Both the position numbers and the translations under genes were made by a program. DNA of 64,000 nucleotides from contig NC_008027.1 in assembly GCF_000026105.1 (NCBI RefSeq), positions 740,501 to 804,500 of the forward strand, given 5' to 3'. This document shows positions 33,901 through 41,338 of the stretch, one piece after another (positions within the stretch are counted from its first letter, which is position 1; every line of letters starts with the position of its first letter). The DNA comes from Pseudomonas entomophila L48. GTDB taxonomy: Bacteria; Pseudomonadota; Gammaproteobacteria; Pseudomonadales; Pseudomonadaceae. A model generated the notes under the pieces. The model made no database searches. It was not told the origin of the DNA and saw only the letters and a list, made by a program, of their open reading frames with translations.

Positions 33901-35333
33901 GCGAACGGGTCAACGGTGTCGACCTGAGCGATTTCAGCCTGGTCGCCAGTGGCTCGGCCAGTGGCACGTTGACCGGCCTGCAAGCGCTGGGCGATGGCGT
34001 CTACGTGGTCACCGTCGGCGGTGTCAGCGGTACCGGCACCCTCGGGCTTAACCTGAAGGCTAGCGCCACGGGTATCACCGACGTGGCCGGCAATGCCCTG
34101 GTCGGCGGCCTTACCGGCGCCGTGTACAGCATCGACCGCGACGCGCCCACGGTGGGCAGCGTCAGCGTGCCGGTGGGGGTGACCTACAACACCGGCGATG
34201 TGCTCACCTTCGTGGTCAACACCAGCGAAGCCGTGGTGGTCGACGGCGTGCCGCGCCTGGCCCTGGATGTCGGCGGGCGCACCGTGTACGCCGACTTCGT
34301 GGCCGGCTCCGGCACCCCGACCCTGGTGTTCCAGTACCAGATCCAGGCCGGCGACAACGACAGCGACGGCATCCAGGTGCAGGGCCTGTCGGCCAACGGC
34401 GCGACCCTGCGCGATGCGGCCGGCAATGCGCTGACACCGGGCCTGAACAATGTCGGCGACACCCGCGGCGTGACCGTCGACGGCACGCCGCCGACGGTGG
34501 CCTCGATCGTGGCCAACCCTTCGCCAACGCCGGGCAGCCAGTCGTTCACCGTGACCTTCAGCGAGAACGTCAACGGGGTCGACCTCAACGACTTCCAACT
34601 GGTGAGCAATGGCAACGCCAGCGGCACCTTGCAGTCGCTGACACGCCTCGACGGCCGCACCTGGCAGGTCAACGTCAGCGGCGTTGCCGGCGCCGGCAGC
34701 CTGGCCCTGGCGCTCAAGGCCAGCGGCACCGGCATCACCGATAGCGCCGGCAATGCCCTGGTCGGGGGTTTCACCGGGCAAGGCGTGGCCCTGCAATCCA
34801 ACGACGGCGACCCGGAATTCCGCGCCTATCCGCCGACGCACTCGCTACCGACCAGCCCGGATACGCCGCTGGTGTCGACGCCGCTGCCGGTCACCGCGCC
34901 CTACCAGTCGCCGTTGCTGCCACAGCCGCTGTTCGAGGTCCCGAGCGCGGGTGCTGGCCTGCCGGCGCTGGGCAATATCTTCATCAAGGATGGCGCGCTG
35001 GCGCCCAGCTACCTGGCCCAGGTGTTCGCCGGCCAGCAGGGCGGCAGTGGCATCGGTAACGGTTCGGGCGCCGGCTTCCTGGGCTTCGGTGGCGGCGACG
35101 CCAACGTGTTCGGCGCCAGCAGCCTGGCCAACCTGTTCGACAAGACGCTGCCGGACGACGGCGGCCCGTCCGACCTGGCCGGCAGCAAGCTGCTCTCGGC
35201 CGCAGGCAAGGGGTTGAGCGGGGCGCCGACTTTGGGGCAGCAGTTGCAGGCCTTCCGGGAGGGGGAACAGCGCCAGGCCAGGCAACTGGCCCAGGCGCTG
35301 GGGCAAGTCGAGGTACCCGCGCCGCAGGCATGA
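27948..35333 (+). CDS. Giant DUF4347/Ig-repeat surface protein (2461 residues)
   Basis: In order: an N-terminal LEPR-type motif (ALEPRMMFDAS, residues 25-35); an Ala-rich linker; a DUF4347 domain (about 97-235, VFIDSAVSDYQKLIAGL ... IRFFACNTGAGSDGQLF); a predicted beta-helix (about 260-620); cadherin-like segments (625-920); nine tandem Ig-like repeats of about 102 residues (920-1840); four further Ig-like modules (to about 2290); and a Pro/Gly-rich tail. There is no Sec signal peptide and no GGxGxD calcium repeat typical of RTX type I substrates. Family members are large exported adhesin-like proteins. The TolC-type gene follows immediately, and the adaptors are upstream. Confidence 0.88.
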   Translation: MAFWKRGKDTHTPNVSTSRPSLIQALEPRMMFDASVGVVADQGAQAVEAAAAASVAKDTSAASDAASSRDSATHEPVHEAAPASAPVTAASGNHHEVVFIDSAVSDYQKLIAGLPAGVEVVVLDNGKDGFKQIADYLNGRSDVTSVDIISHGDQGYVYLAGNAIWANQLASHGADLARIGASLAPGGDIRFFACNTGAGSDGQLFVNEVARLSGADVGASSDSTGNRAGEDWTLETVSGVVASGVGVQRGDLSAFSTSLATITVTSKNASLISAGDGGVTLAEAIQAANTDTSVDGSAAGSGADIIVFHQSLKGETIRWTTSSPLLVTSNITINGDVDGDGKGDIIFSGDANDNGMRDAADASGLQSNGGGVLTVRNLDFRYFSSNIAGGAIRAFGGSITVEDSNFQENYGTVINSATSVGSTVVVRNTTIHDNNTSILGGSGMSTLVRLGGVNNHVLENVAIYNNTGTYGATGNVAAGSIIVLGNSGGTVRITNSTVANNVFLNTSTGSITSGGLGWASGQAGTVTVQNSIFTGNTVNGAALDAATNGGVGGGYTSTTNLIGASVNFVNTATGDYRLASTASNAIDQGTLAGAPLTDLRGFDRPRGAGVDIGAYEVLYSAPPVVDLDTGNGGNDSTVNFTGSPVAIVPNISLTQTDGDTQVSGATLNLSGVLDGGNETLSLSAGQIATAASYGITISGSGTTVLSLSGVATLAQYRSILAVVAYGNSTGAYTSGTRSVTVSVNDDMGSTTRTASVVVQPPNAAPVIANLNGDSQTYTQGAGAVLLDSGSNATVTDSDSADFSGGNLTVAVSANGVAGEDVLGIRNQGNGAGQIGVSGNIVSYGGVAIGTYTGGTGGANLVLTFNSSATAAAVQAVVRNLTYDNSNAANSIGQATRTLSVTVNDGDGGTSSAASVSVAIHETVPPTATITLSDSALKVGETATVTITFSEVVSGFTNADLTVANGTLSAVSSSDGGKTWTATFTPTNNLTNASNVITLNNAGVTDLAGNAGAGTTSSANYSIDTVRPTATIVVSDSNLAVGETSLVTITFSEAVTGFTNADLSVANGTLSAVSSSDGGITWTATFTPTSNITDATNLITLDNTGVLDLAGNAGTGTTNSNNYAIDTQRPTATLVVADNSLSVGETSLVTITFSEAVTGFTNADLTVANGTLSAVSSSDGGITWTATFTPTSAITDATNVITLDNTGVTDSAGNAGTGSTNSNNYAIDTVRPTATLVVADSNLKIGETSLVTVTFSEAVSGFTNADLTVANGTLSAVSSSDGGITWTATFTPTSNITDTTNVITLDNTGVTDTAGNAGSGTTDSNNYAIDTQRPTATIVLADANLTVGETTTVTITFSEAVSGFTLADLAAPNGTLSGLSSSDGGITWTATFTPTINVQDATNVITLNNTGVADLAGNVGAGTTNSANFTVNTLQPTATVVVSNPALRVGDTSLVTITFSEAVSGFTNADLTVANGSLSAVSSSDGGITWTATFTPTNNITDATNLITLDNSGVVGASSGNAGSGSTDSNNYAIDTQRPTATLVVADSNLAIGQTSLVTITFSEAVTGFTNADLTIANGTLSAVSSSDGGVTWTATLTPAAGITDTSNLITLDNTGVTDIAGNAGTGSTDSNNYAVDSQRPTATIVIADPNLTAGETTTVTFTFSEAVSGFTNADLTVANGTLSAVSSSDGGITWTATFTPNAGVRDLSNVITLNNTGIADLAGNAGTGTTSSANYTVDTLVPTATVVVADTALRAGQTSLVTITFSEAVSGFTLADLSVANGTLSGLSSSDGGITWTATLTPTGNVEDASNLITLDNTGVVGAASGNAGVGSTDSNNYAIDSRAPSVTSVGGPVGVAYNAGDTLVFVVNASEAVQVAGSPRLALDIGGHTVFADLVAGAGTTTLVFQYTVQPGDNDSDGITVTGLSANGATLTDAAGNAMNLTLNGVADTHQVLVDTQAPTAVGIVTLDPSPSNAQSVRFTVTFSERVNGVDLSDFSLVASGSASGTLTGLQALGDGVYVVTVGGVSGTGTLGLNLKASATGITDVAGNALVGGLTGAVYSIDRDAPTVGSVSVPVGVTYNTGDVLTFVVNTSEAVVVDGVPRLALDVGGRTVYADFVAGSGTPTLVFQYQIQAGDNDSDGIQVQGLSANGATLRDAAGNALTPGLNNVGDTRGVTVDGTPPTVASIVANPSPTPGSQSFTVTFSENVNGVDLNDFQLVSNGNASGTLQSLTRLDGRTWQVNVSGVAGAGSLALALKASGTGITDSAGNALVGGFTGQGVALQSNDGDPEFRAYPPTHSLPTSPDTPLVSTPLPVTAPYQSPLLPQPLFEVPSAGAGLPALGNIFIKDGALAPSYLAQVFAGQQGGSGIGNGSGAGFLGFGGGDANVFGASSLANLFDKTLPDDGGPSDLAGSKLLSAAGKGLSGAPTLGQQLQAFREGEQRQARQLAQALGQVEVPAPQA
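30709..33468 (+). repeat. Nine tandem 306-309-bp Ig-like coding repeats
   Basis: Nine units, each encoding PTAT-start, TITFSEAVSGFTNADLTVAN, SSSDGGITWTATFTPT and ITLDNTGV segments. The boundaries recur at 306 bases (two units of 309), with long stretches of near-identical nucleotide sequence between neighbours, especially units 2-5. Such an array can expand or shrink by recombination. Confidence 0.9.
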
Positions 35334-35395
35334 GCCAACGGACGCGAGCAAACCATTAGAAGAAAGGCAGTGCCGTACCAAGGGGGCGGACAGGG

Positions 35396-36892
35396 ATGAT
35401 CAGAGCATCGAGAATTTTTGCAGTAAGCATGCTGGCGCTGGCGGTAACGGGGTGCGCGGTCAAGACCCAGCCCATCGACCGCAGCGTCAGCGAACAGCGG
35501 GCCCGGGCGGACCTGGCCAACATGTTCAAGGGCCAGGAGGCGCTGCACGGCCCGCTGACCCTGCACCAGGCCATGGCCCGGGCGGTGAAGTACAACCTGG
35601 AGGCACGCCTGAAGGTCATGGAGGAAGCCCTGGCCCAGCGCCAGGTGGACCTGGCCACCTTCGACATGCTGCCACGCATGGCGCTGTCGGCCGGTTACGC
35701 CGGGCGCAGCAACGTCAGCGCCTCGAGCAGCCGCAGCGTGCTGACCAACACGCAGTCCCTGGAACCTTCGACCTCCCAGGACCGCGACCGCGATGTCGCC
35801 GACCTGACCATGGTGTGGAACGTGCTCGACTTTGGTGTCAGCTACGTCAGCGCAAAGCAGCAGGGCGACCAGCGCCTGATCGTCCAGGAGCGCCGGCGCA
35901 AGGTGGTGCAGACCATCATCCAGGACGTGCGCTCGGCCTACTGGCGCGCAGTGGCCGCCGAACGCCTGCTCAAGCAGATCGACACCCTGATGGCCCGGGT
36001 CGAGCAAGCCCGCGACAACAGCCAACGCCTGGGCGACCAGCGCATCGGCGACCCGATCCAGGCGCTGAGCTACCAGCGCGCCCTGATCGAAGCCACCCGC
36101 CAGCTGGAAGAACAACGCCGCGCCCTGTCCCTGGCCAAGACCGAGCTGGGCGCGCTGATCAACCTGCCGCCCGGCACCGAGCTGACCCTGGCCGCCACCG
36201 ACGACTACAGCGTGCCCGAGCTCAAGGTCGGGTTGGAGACGCTGGAGCAGCACGCCCTGGCCACCCGTCCCGAGTTGCGCGAGCAGGACTACCAGGCGCG
36301 CATCAGCGCCGCCGAAGTGCGCAAGTCGATGCTGCGCATGCTGCCGGGCCTCGAGTTCTCGGCCGGCGGGCACTACGACAGCAACAGCTTCCTGATCAAC
36401 CAGCACTGGGCCGACTACGGCGTGAAAGTGACCTGGAACCTGTTCAACGTGCTCTCGGGCCCGGCCTCCATCGACGTGGCCAAGGCTGGCGAGCAAGTGG
36501 TCGAGGCGCGCCGCCAGGCCATGTCCATGGCCATCCTGGCCCAGCTGTACGTGGCCAACGCCAACTACAGCGAAGCCCGCCGCCAGTTCGCCACCAGCCA
36601 GCAACTGGTGGCGCTGGACCAGCAGATCGTCGAGCAGTTGCGCAACCGCCACCAGGCGCAAGGTATCGGTGAACTGGAACTGATCCAGGGCGAACTGAAC
36701 GCCCTGCAGGCCGACCTGCGCCGCGACCTGGCCTACGCCGAGCTGCGCAACAGCTACGGCCAGGTATTCGCCAGCGCCGGCCTCGACCCGCTGCCGCAAA
36801 CCCTGCCCTCCAACGAACTGAGCGACATCGCCCAGGCCCTGGGCAACAACGAAGCGCGCTGGCAACGCGGCGACATCACCCCCGGTTCCTGA
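35396..36892 (+). CDS. TolC-family outer-membrane efflux lipoprotein
   Basis: A 498-residue outer-membrane factor. The N terminus ends in LALAVTGCAVK, a lipobox with Cys at about residue 19. Two outer-membrane-efflux repeats follow, with long coiled coils (LHQAMARAVKYNLEARLKVM; RVEQARDNSQRLGDQRIGDP) and the VTWNLFNVLSGPASIDVAKA strand. It lies 62 bases after the giant protein and should form the outer-membrane channel for the adaptor proteins encoded upstream. Confidence 0.88.
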   Translation: MIRASRIFAVSMLALAVTGCAVKTQPIDRSVSEQRARADLANMFKGQEALHGPLTLHQAMARAVKYNLEARLKVMEEALAQRQVDLATFDMLPRMALSAGYAGRSNVSASSSRSVLTNTQSLEPSTSQDRDRDVADLTMVWNVLDFGVSYVSAKQQGDQRLIVQERRRKVVQTIIQDVRSAYWRAVAAERLLKQIDTLMARVEQARDNSQRLGDQRIGDPIQALSYQRALIEATRQLEEQRRALSLAKTELGALINLPPGTELTLAATDDYSVPELKVGLETLEQHALATRPELREQDYQARISAAEVRKSMLRMLPGLEFSAGGHYDSNSFLINQHWADYGVKVTWNLFNVLSGPASIDVAKAGEQVVEARRQAMSMAILAQLYVANANYSEARRQFATSQQLVALDQQIVEQLRNRHQAQGIGELELIQGELNALQADLRRDLAYAELRNSYGQVFASAGLDPLPQTLPSNELSDIAQALGNNEARWQRGDITPGS

Positions 36893-36912
36893 GGGCAAAC
36901 CAACACAAACCT

Positions 36913-36999
36913 CTGTAGGAGCGGCTTCAGCCGCGATCACCCGCGAAGCGGGTGCCGGACACCGCGTTGTGTGCATCGCGGCTGAAGCCGCTCCTACAG
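36913..36999. repeat. REP inverted pair (TAGGAGCGGCTTCAGCC type)
   Basis: Arms CTGTAGGAGCGGCTTCAGCC and complement enclosing the CACCCGCGAAGCGGGTG hairpin; it separates the convergent TolC-type gene and cysC. Confidence 0.92.
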
Positions 37000-37040
37000 G
37001 ACCCCGCCAGCCTCAGGCCGGCACACCCACTAAAACCCGA

Positions 37041-37583
37041 TCACCTCACAACACCCAACACATACTCCAGCAACTGCCCCACCGCCACCGGCAACGCCAC
37101 CCGCCCGGTTTCCACCACCAACTCCGGCCCTTGCGGCGCCTCATACGGCGCATCGATCCCGGTAAACCCCGGCAATTCCCCCGCCCGCGCCCGCCGATAC
37201 AACCCCTTGGGATCACGCGCCTCGCAAACGGCCAGGTCCGCCTTCACATGCACCTCGTGAAACCCCGCCCCGCAGGCCCGGCGCGCGGCGGCGCGGCCCT
37301 CGCGGTACGGCGAGATCAACGCCGCGATACAGATCAGCCCGGCATCGGCGAACAGCGCCGCCACCTCGCCCGTGCGGCGGATGTTTTCGTGACGGTCTTG
37401 CGGAGAAAAACCAAGGTCGGCGTTCAGGCCCGTGCGCAATACATCGCCATCGAGCACATAGCAGGCATGCCCCAGCTCGGTGAGCTGCCTGGCCAGGCCC
37501 TCGGCCAATGACGATTTACCCGCGCCCGAAAGCCCGGTAAGCCAGATGACTGCGCCACGTCGCTCGCTTCCTGCGTTGTGCAC
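37041..37583 (-). CDS. cysC: Adenylylsulfate (APS) kinase
   Basis: A 180-residue kinase that phosphorylates APS to PAPS, the universal sulfuryl donor. It has Walker A GLSGAGKSSLA, the APS-binding DGDVLRTGLNADLGFS, RHENIRRTGEVA and the lid AALISPYREGR. Length fits free-standing CysC. A GTG at 37583 has GGAGG eight bases upstream and is my preferred start; another GTG lies nine codons earlier without one. In pseudomonads APS kinase is usually also fused in CysNC, so a separate copy near a sulfotransferase gene is suggestive. Confidence 0.9.
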   Translation of the reverse strand: MHNAGSERRGAVIWLTGLSGAGKSSLAEGLARQLTELGHACYVLDGDVLRTGLNADLGFSPQDRHENIRRTGEVAALFADAGLICIAALISPYREGRAAARRACGAGFHEVHVKADLAVCEARDPKGLYRRARAGELPGFTGIDAPYEAPQGPELVVETGRVALPVAVGQLLEYVLGVVR

Positions 37584-37625
37584 CTTGGAAACCTCCGAAG
37601 GGGGGAGCACTTGAGTGTAGTGCGC

Positions 37626-38627
37626 TCAATGGGCGGGAAACAGCAGGTGGGCAAGCCCCGGATCCGCCAGCATTCGCCCCGCGTCATGGCCGATGCCCGG
37701 CAGCACGAACTGCCGATGCTCGACCGGCGCCGCCCACTGCCGCGCCAGGAACGCTTCGTAGCGCAGGTAGGCGAGCTGCCGCTCGACGCGATCGCGCCCT
37801 TGGGCCTCGGCGCCGCAGCTGTGATCCATCACCCGGCTTTCGGGATGCCTGTCGCGCTCGCCGACCAGGTAGGTGACATCGCGCCCGGCATAACGCCGCC
37901 ACACCTGCCGGGCATCCAGCCCTTGGGGGGTGAAGTACGGCGGCGCACCTTCCAGGCCATAGCGATAGCGGTCGTAGCCTGCGCACTGGCCAGCCGGCAA
38001 GGGCGCGAAACCCTCGCCTTGCGGGCGGTTGGCGTCCAGGTACAGGTAGCTGGACGGGCTGGCGACGAAGTAGCGCACGCGCAGTGCACCCGGGGCGCCC
38101 TTGCCCAGCAACGTATAGCGTTGCAGCAACTGGCCGCCGGCCGAGTGCCCGAACAGCACGACCTCTTTCAGGCGTGGGAAACGCTCGCGGTCCGCAAGGT
38201 AGATCAACAGGTCGTCGAGCACGGTGAACGCCGCTATGCCCTCGCGCCCTCCGCTCGACGCCGTGCCGTGCATCCACTTGTCCTTCGGCCACAACGGCTG
38301 CAAATCGGTTGCTTGGGGATCGCTGGCGGTCAGGAAGTTAGGTGCCATGAGCAGCGTGTCGCGCTGCCCGAGCCCGGCGTTGCCCAGCAGGGACAGGCCG
38401 CCGCGATAGTAGTCACCGGCATCGCGCCGCACGCCATGCAGCACGATCACCGCGCGCTCAACTGAAAGCCGCGAGTCGAGTGCCGCATTGGCGTAGACGG
38501 TGAAGTCGTAGGGCTCGCCCTGGCCCAGCTTTACCCGCTGCGGCGCGTCATCGGCCCAGGCGGGCAAGGCCAGCCAGATGAGCAGGGCGAGCAGCCACCG
38601 CCAGCCAGGACGGGTTTCATTCGACAC
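37626..38627 (-). CDS. Secreted alpha/beta hydrolase
   Basis: A 333-residue protein with a signal peptide (WLLALLIWLALPAWADDA). It has an alpha/beta-hydrolase core: ERAVIVLHGVRRDAGDYY (oxyanion region), the nucleophile elbow VVLFGHSAGGQLLQRY (Ser), and a late histidine in VLPGIGHDAGRM. A periplasmic or secreted esterase/lipase-like activity is likely; the substrate is unknown. Its 5' end overlaps the 3' end of the LysR gene by 11 bases, so the two are co-transcribed with LysR first. Confidence 0.83.
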   Translation of the reverse strand: MSNETRPGWRWLLALLIWLALPAWADDAPQRVKLGQGEPYDFTVYANAALDSRLSVERAVIVLHGVRRDAGDYYRGGLSLLGNAGLGQRDTLLMAPNFLTASDPQATDLQPLWPKDKWMHGTASSGGREGIAAFTVLDDLLIYLADRERFPRLKEVVLFGHSAGGQLLQRYTLLGKGAPGALRVRYFVASPSSYLYLDANRPQGEGFAPLPAGQCAGYDRYRYGLEGAPPYFTPQGLDARQVWRRYAGRDVTYLVGERDRHPESRVMDHSCGAEAQGRDRVERQLAYLRYEAFLARQWAAPVEHRQFVLPGIGHDAGRMLADPGLAHLLFPAH

Positions 38628-39489
38628 CTCGGCGCACTCCCTCGATGTAGCGCATTACAGCCGGCGATTTCTCAAAGCGCCGATGCACCAGGCTCAGCCA
38701 TGAACTCGCCTGGCTGTCGGCAATGTTCCGGTAGTTGACCTGCGGCAGGCTGATCCGCTGCACCACCGACGCCGGCACCACCGCCACGCCCTGGCCCAGC
38801 GACACCAGGGTGAGCACCGCCACCAGGCTGCCCGGCTGCGGCCCCAGGCGCGGCGCGAAGCCGCCCAGCTGGGCGATCGCCAGGGTGCCGGAGATCTGCT
38901 CCGGCAGGATGAAGGTTTCCTCAGCCAGGCGCGCGGCGTGAAGCGTCTTCAGCTCGTTGAGCCGTGAACTGGCCGGCAGCGCCAGCACGAAGCCTTCCTC
39001 GTGCAGGGCGATGGCCGCCAGGGCGTCCGGCAGCTCCATGGGCGAGCGCAGGTAGGCCAGGTCGAGCTGCCCCTCATCGACCAGGGCCGGCAGCGCAAGC
39101 ATCGGCACTTCACGAATGTTCAGGCACACCTCGGGGTAGCCCTCGGCGAACTGGCTCACCTGCTGTTGCAGGATGCCCGAGTAGGCCGCGGAGGCCACGT
39201 AGCCCAGCTCGATCCGCCCACTCTCACCCCGCCCGGCGCGCCGCGCCCCCAGCTGCGCGGCATCGAACTGCCGCACAGCGTGCTCGGCCTCCACACGCAA
39301 AGCCTCCCCGGCTGCGGTCAGTTGCACCTCACGCTGGCTGCGCTGGAACAGCAGCACCCCCAGCTCGGCCTCCATGTCCTGAATCTGCCGCGTCAGCGTC
39401 GGCGGGGCGATGCCCAACTGCTCGGCGGCGCGGGTGAAATGACCGTGCTGGGCCACGGCGAGGAAGTAGCGAAAGTGACGGATCTCCAT
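38617..39489 (-). CDS. LysR-family transcriptional regulator
   Basis: A 290-residue regulator. The winged helix-turn-helix is at the N terminus (MEIRHFRYFLAVAQHGHFTR then AAEQLGIAPPTLTRQIQDME), followed by the substrate-binding-like domain (ELGYVASAAYSGILQQQVSQ). It is divergent from the DHA2 transporter and overlaps the hydrolase gene, so it may regulate either. The co-inducer is unknown. Confidence 0.9.
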   Translation of the reverse strand: MEIRHFRYFLAVAQHGHFTRAAEQLGIAPPTLTRQIQDMEAELGVLLFQRSQREVQLTAAGEALRVEAEHAVRQFDAAQLGARRAGRGESGRIELGYVASAAYSGILQQQVSQFAEGYPEVCLNIREVPMLALPALVDEGQLDLAYLRSPMELPDALAAIALHEEGFVLALPASSRLNELKTLHAARLAEETFILPEQISGTLAIAQLGGFAPRLGPQPGSLVAVLTLVSLGQGVAVVPASVVQRISLPQVNYRNIADSQASSWLSLVHRRFEKSPAVMRYIEGVRRGVE

Positions 39490-39619
39490 GGGGCCTCGTT
39501 AGCCTGCGGCTAATGACGCCGAACGCGCAAGCTAACAAGCCCGGCCCCCGGCAGCGGTAAGGTGAGAACAACACTACAAGGCTGGCACCGTGACCGCAAA
39601 GCCGCCCCTACACAAAACC

Positions 39620-39646
39620 TGTAGGAGCCGGCTTGCCGGCGAAAGG
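39620..39646. repeat. Single REP element (GCCGGC type)
   Basis: One unpaired copy, core TGTAGGAGCCGGCTTGCCGG, in the intergenic region upstream of the MFS transporter. Confidence 0.8.
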
Positions 39647-39690
39647 CTTCACCCCGCCCACGCAGACCAGCCATCCAGCGGAGCCTTGCC

Positions 39691-41232
39691 ATGTCCACCA
39701 CCAGCGCCTCGGCGCGTTTCACCCTGTTCACGGCTTCGGCCGTGTGCGCCCTGATCATCCTCGACACCAACATCGTCGCCGTCAGCCTGCCGAGCATCGC
39801 CCGCGACCTGTCCGGCTCGTTCGCCGACATCGAATGGGTGGTCAGTGCCTACCTGCTCGCCTTCGCCGCCTGCCTGCTGCCCGCCGGCAGCCTCGCCGAT
39901 CGCTTTGGCCGCCGGCGCATGCTGCTGCTCGGGCTGGGGCTGTTTGGTGCTGCCTCGCTGGCATGCGGCGCTGCGCCGGACTTGCTGTTCCTCAACCTCG
40001 CCCGTGCGGCAAAAGGCGTCGGTGCGGCGCTGCTGCTCACCGCCGCATTGGCCGCCATCGGGCATCGCTTCCACGAGCCCGAGGAGCGCTTGCGTGCCTG
40101 GGCCTTCTGGGGCGCCTGCATGGGCGCGACCATTACCTTTGCGCCGCTGCTCGGTGGCCTGATCGCCAGTACGCTTGGGTGGCGGTGGATCTTCTACATC
40201 AACCTGCCGCTGGTGGTCGTGCTGGCGCTGATGGTACTGCGTAGCGTGGAAGAGTCCCGTGACACCGCCGCCGCCCGGCTCGATCCCTTCGGCAGCCTCA
40301 CCTTCGCCGGCAGCCTGGGTTACCTGATCTGGGCGTTGATCGATGCCAACCGCGTGGGATGGGACAGTGCGCCTACCTTGGGGCGGTTGGTGATTGCGGC
40401 ATTCCTGTTCGGGGTGTTCGTGATGGTCGAGCGCAGCCAGGCGCGGCCGATGATCGACCTGGCGCTGATGCGCAGCGGACGGTTCATTGGGGCCTTGCTG
40501 GGGATGTTTGCCTATGCCGCGTGTGCCCAGGTGATGATGACCTTGTTGCCGCTGTACCTGCAGAACGGGTTGCAGCTGTCGGCGCTGGCGGCGGGGGCGG
40601 GGATGTTGCCGTTTGCGCTGGCGATGTTGCTGACACCGCGGGTGGGGATGCGCTTGGCCAAGCGGTTGAGTGCGGCGCAGGTGTTTGCGTTGGGGTTGGT
40701 GTTGGTGGGGGTGGGGAACCTGGCTTGCGCCTGGGCGGTGGGGCACGGTGGTTATGGCGCCTTTGCCCTGGCCAGCCTGGTGCTTGGCGCGGGGGCAGGG
40801 CTGCTTAATGGGGATACGCAGAAGAACATCATGGCGTGCGTGCCGCGTGAGCGGACGGGTATGGCTTCGGGGTTGAGTACTACCACGCGGTTTACGGCGA
40901 TTGTGTTGGCGATTGGGGTGCTTGGGGGGATTCTGGCGGGGCGGAGTGCGCAACTGCTGCGTGAGGCGATGGTTGGGGGGGCGCCTGAGGCGCTAGATAA
41001 GGTGGGGGAGATGGCTACGCGGGTGGCGGCGGGGGATTTGCAGGCGGCGTTGGGGGGGCTGGAGCCGGGGTTGCGTGGGGTGGTGGCACCGTTGGCGCAG
41101 CAGGCTTTTGTTGGTGGGTTTGAGGTGGTGTTGCAGGTTGCGGGGGGGATGGCGTTGGTGTTTGCGGTGGTGGTTGGGGGGCTGCTGGGGAGGCCGTTGC
41201 CGCAGACTGAAAGGCAGATCGTTCGGGTATAA
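39691..41232 (+). CDS. MFS multidrug exporter, DHA2 (EmrB/QacA) type
   Basis: A 513-residue transporter with about fourteen membrane segments. Signature stretches are LDTNIVAVSLPSIARDLSGS, WVVSAYLLAFAACLLPAGSL, ADRFGRRRMLLLGLGLF (motif A) and GACMGATITFAPLLGG (motif C). Proton-driven drug or metabolite export is likely. Codon use changes in the last third (from about 40,560) to many GGG, TTG and GTG codons, though the protein remains in family. It is the last core-like gene before the AT-richer island. Confidence 0.88.
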   Translation: MSTTSASARFTLFTASAVCALIILDTNIVAVSLPSIARDLSGSFADIEWVVSAYLLAFAACLLPAGSLADRFGRRRMLLLGLGLFGAASLACGAAPDLLFLNLARAAKGVGAALLLTAALAAIGHRFHEPEERLRAWAFWGACMGATITFAPLLGGLIASTLGWRWIFYINLPLVVVLALMVLRSVEESRDTAAARLDPFGSLTFAGSLGYLIWALIDANRVGWDSAPTLGRLVIAAFLFGVFVMVERSQARPMIDLALMRSGRFIGALLGMFAYAACAQVMMTLLPLYLQNGLQLSALAAGAGMLPFALAMLLTPRVGMRLAKRLSAAQVFALGLVLVGVGNLACAWAVGHGGYGAFALASLVLGAGAGLLNGDTQKNIMACVPRERTGMASGLSTTTRFTAIVLAIGVLGGILAGRSAQLLREAMVGGAPEALDKVGEMATRVAAGDLQAALGGLEPGLRGVVAPLAQQAFVGGFEVVLQVAGGMALVFAVVVGGLLGRPLPQTERQIVRV

Positions 41233-41338
41233 AAAAGCAATTGGTTGCCCCAATGCCTTTACACAGTTTGGGAGGGCAATTTGAGAAAAATACCTATCTA
41301 TTTGAAAACATAGGGAATAGCGCCGCTACAGATTTTTC

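Noticed and set aside
27486-34841. A 2451-codon open frame on the minus strand
   Set aside because: It is the complement of the giant Ig-repeat gene and the tail-collar gene. The GC-rich, repeat-based codon pattern leaves the opposite frame open; its product is low-complexity Gly/Val/His/Arg with no domain.
27948-35333. RTX (GGxGxD) calcium-binding repeats in the giant protein
   Set aside because: Gly/Asp-rich pieces such as DNDSDGI occur, but no run of GGxGxD nonapeptides is present.
41233-41300. A third att copy at the left edge of the defence island
   Set aside because: No match to the 17-base ssrA end is seen here, so the R-M/Mrr segment cannot be assigned to an ssrA-integrated element on this evidence.
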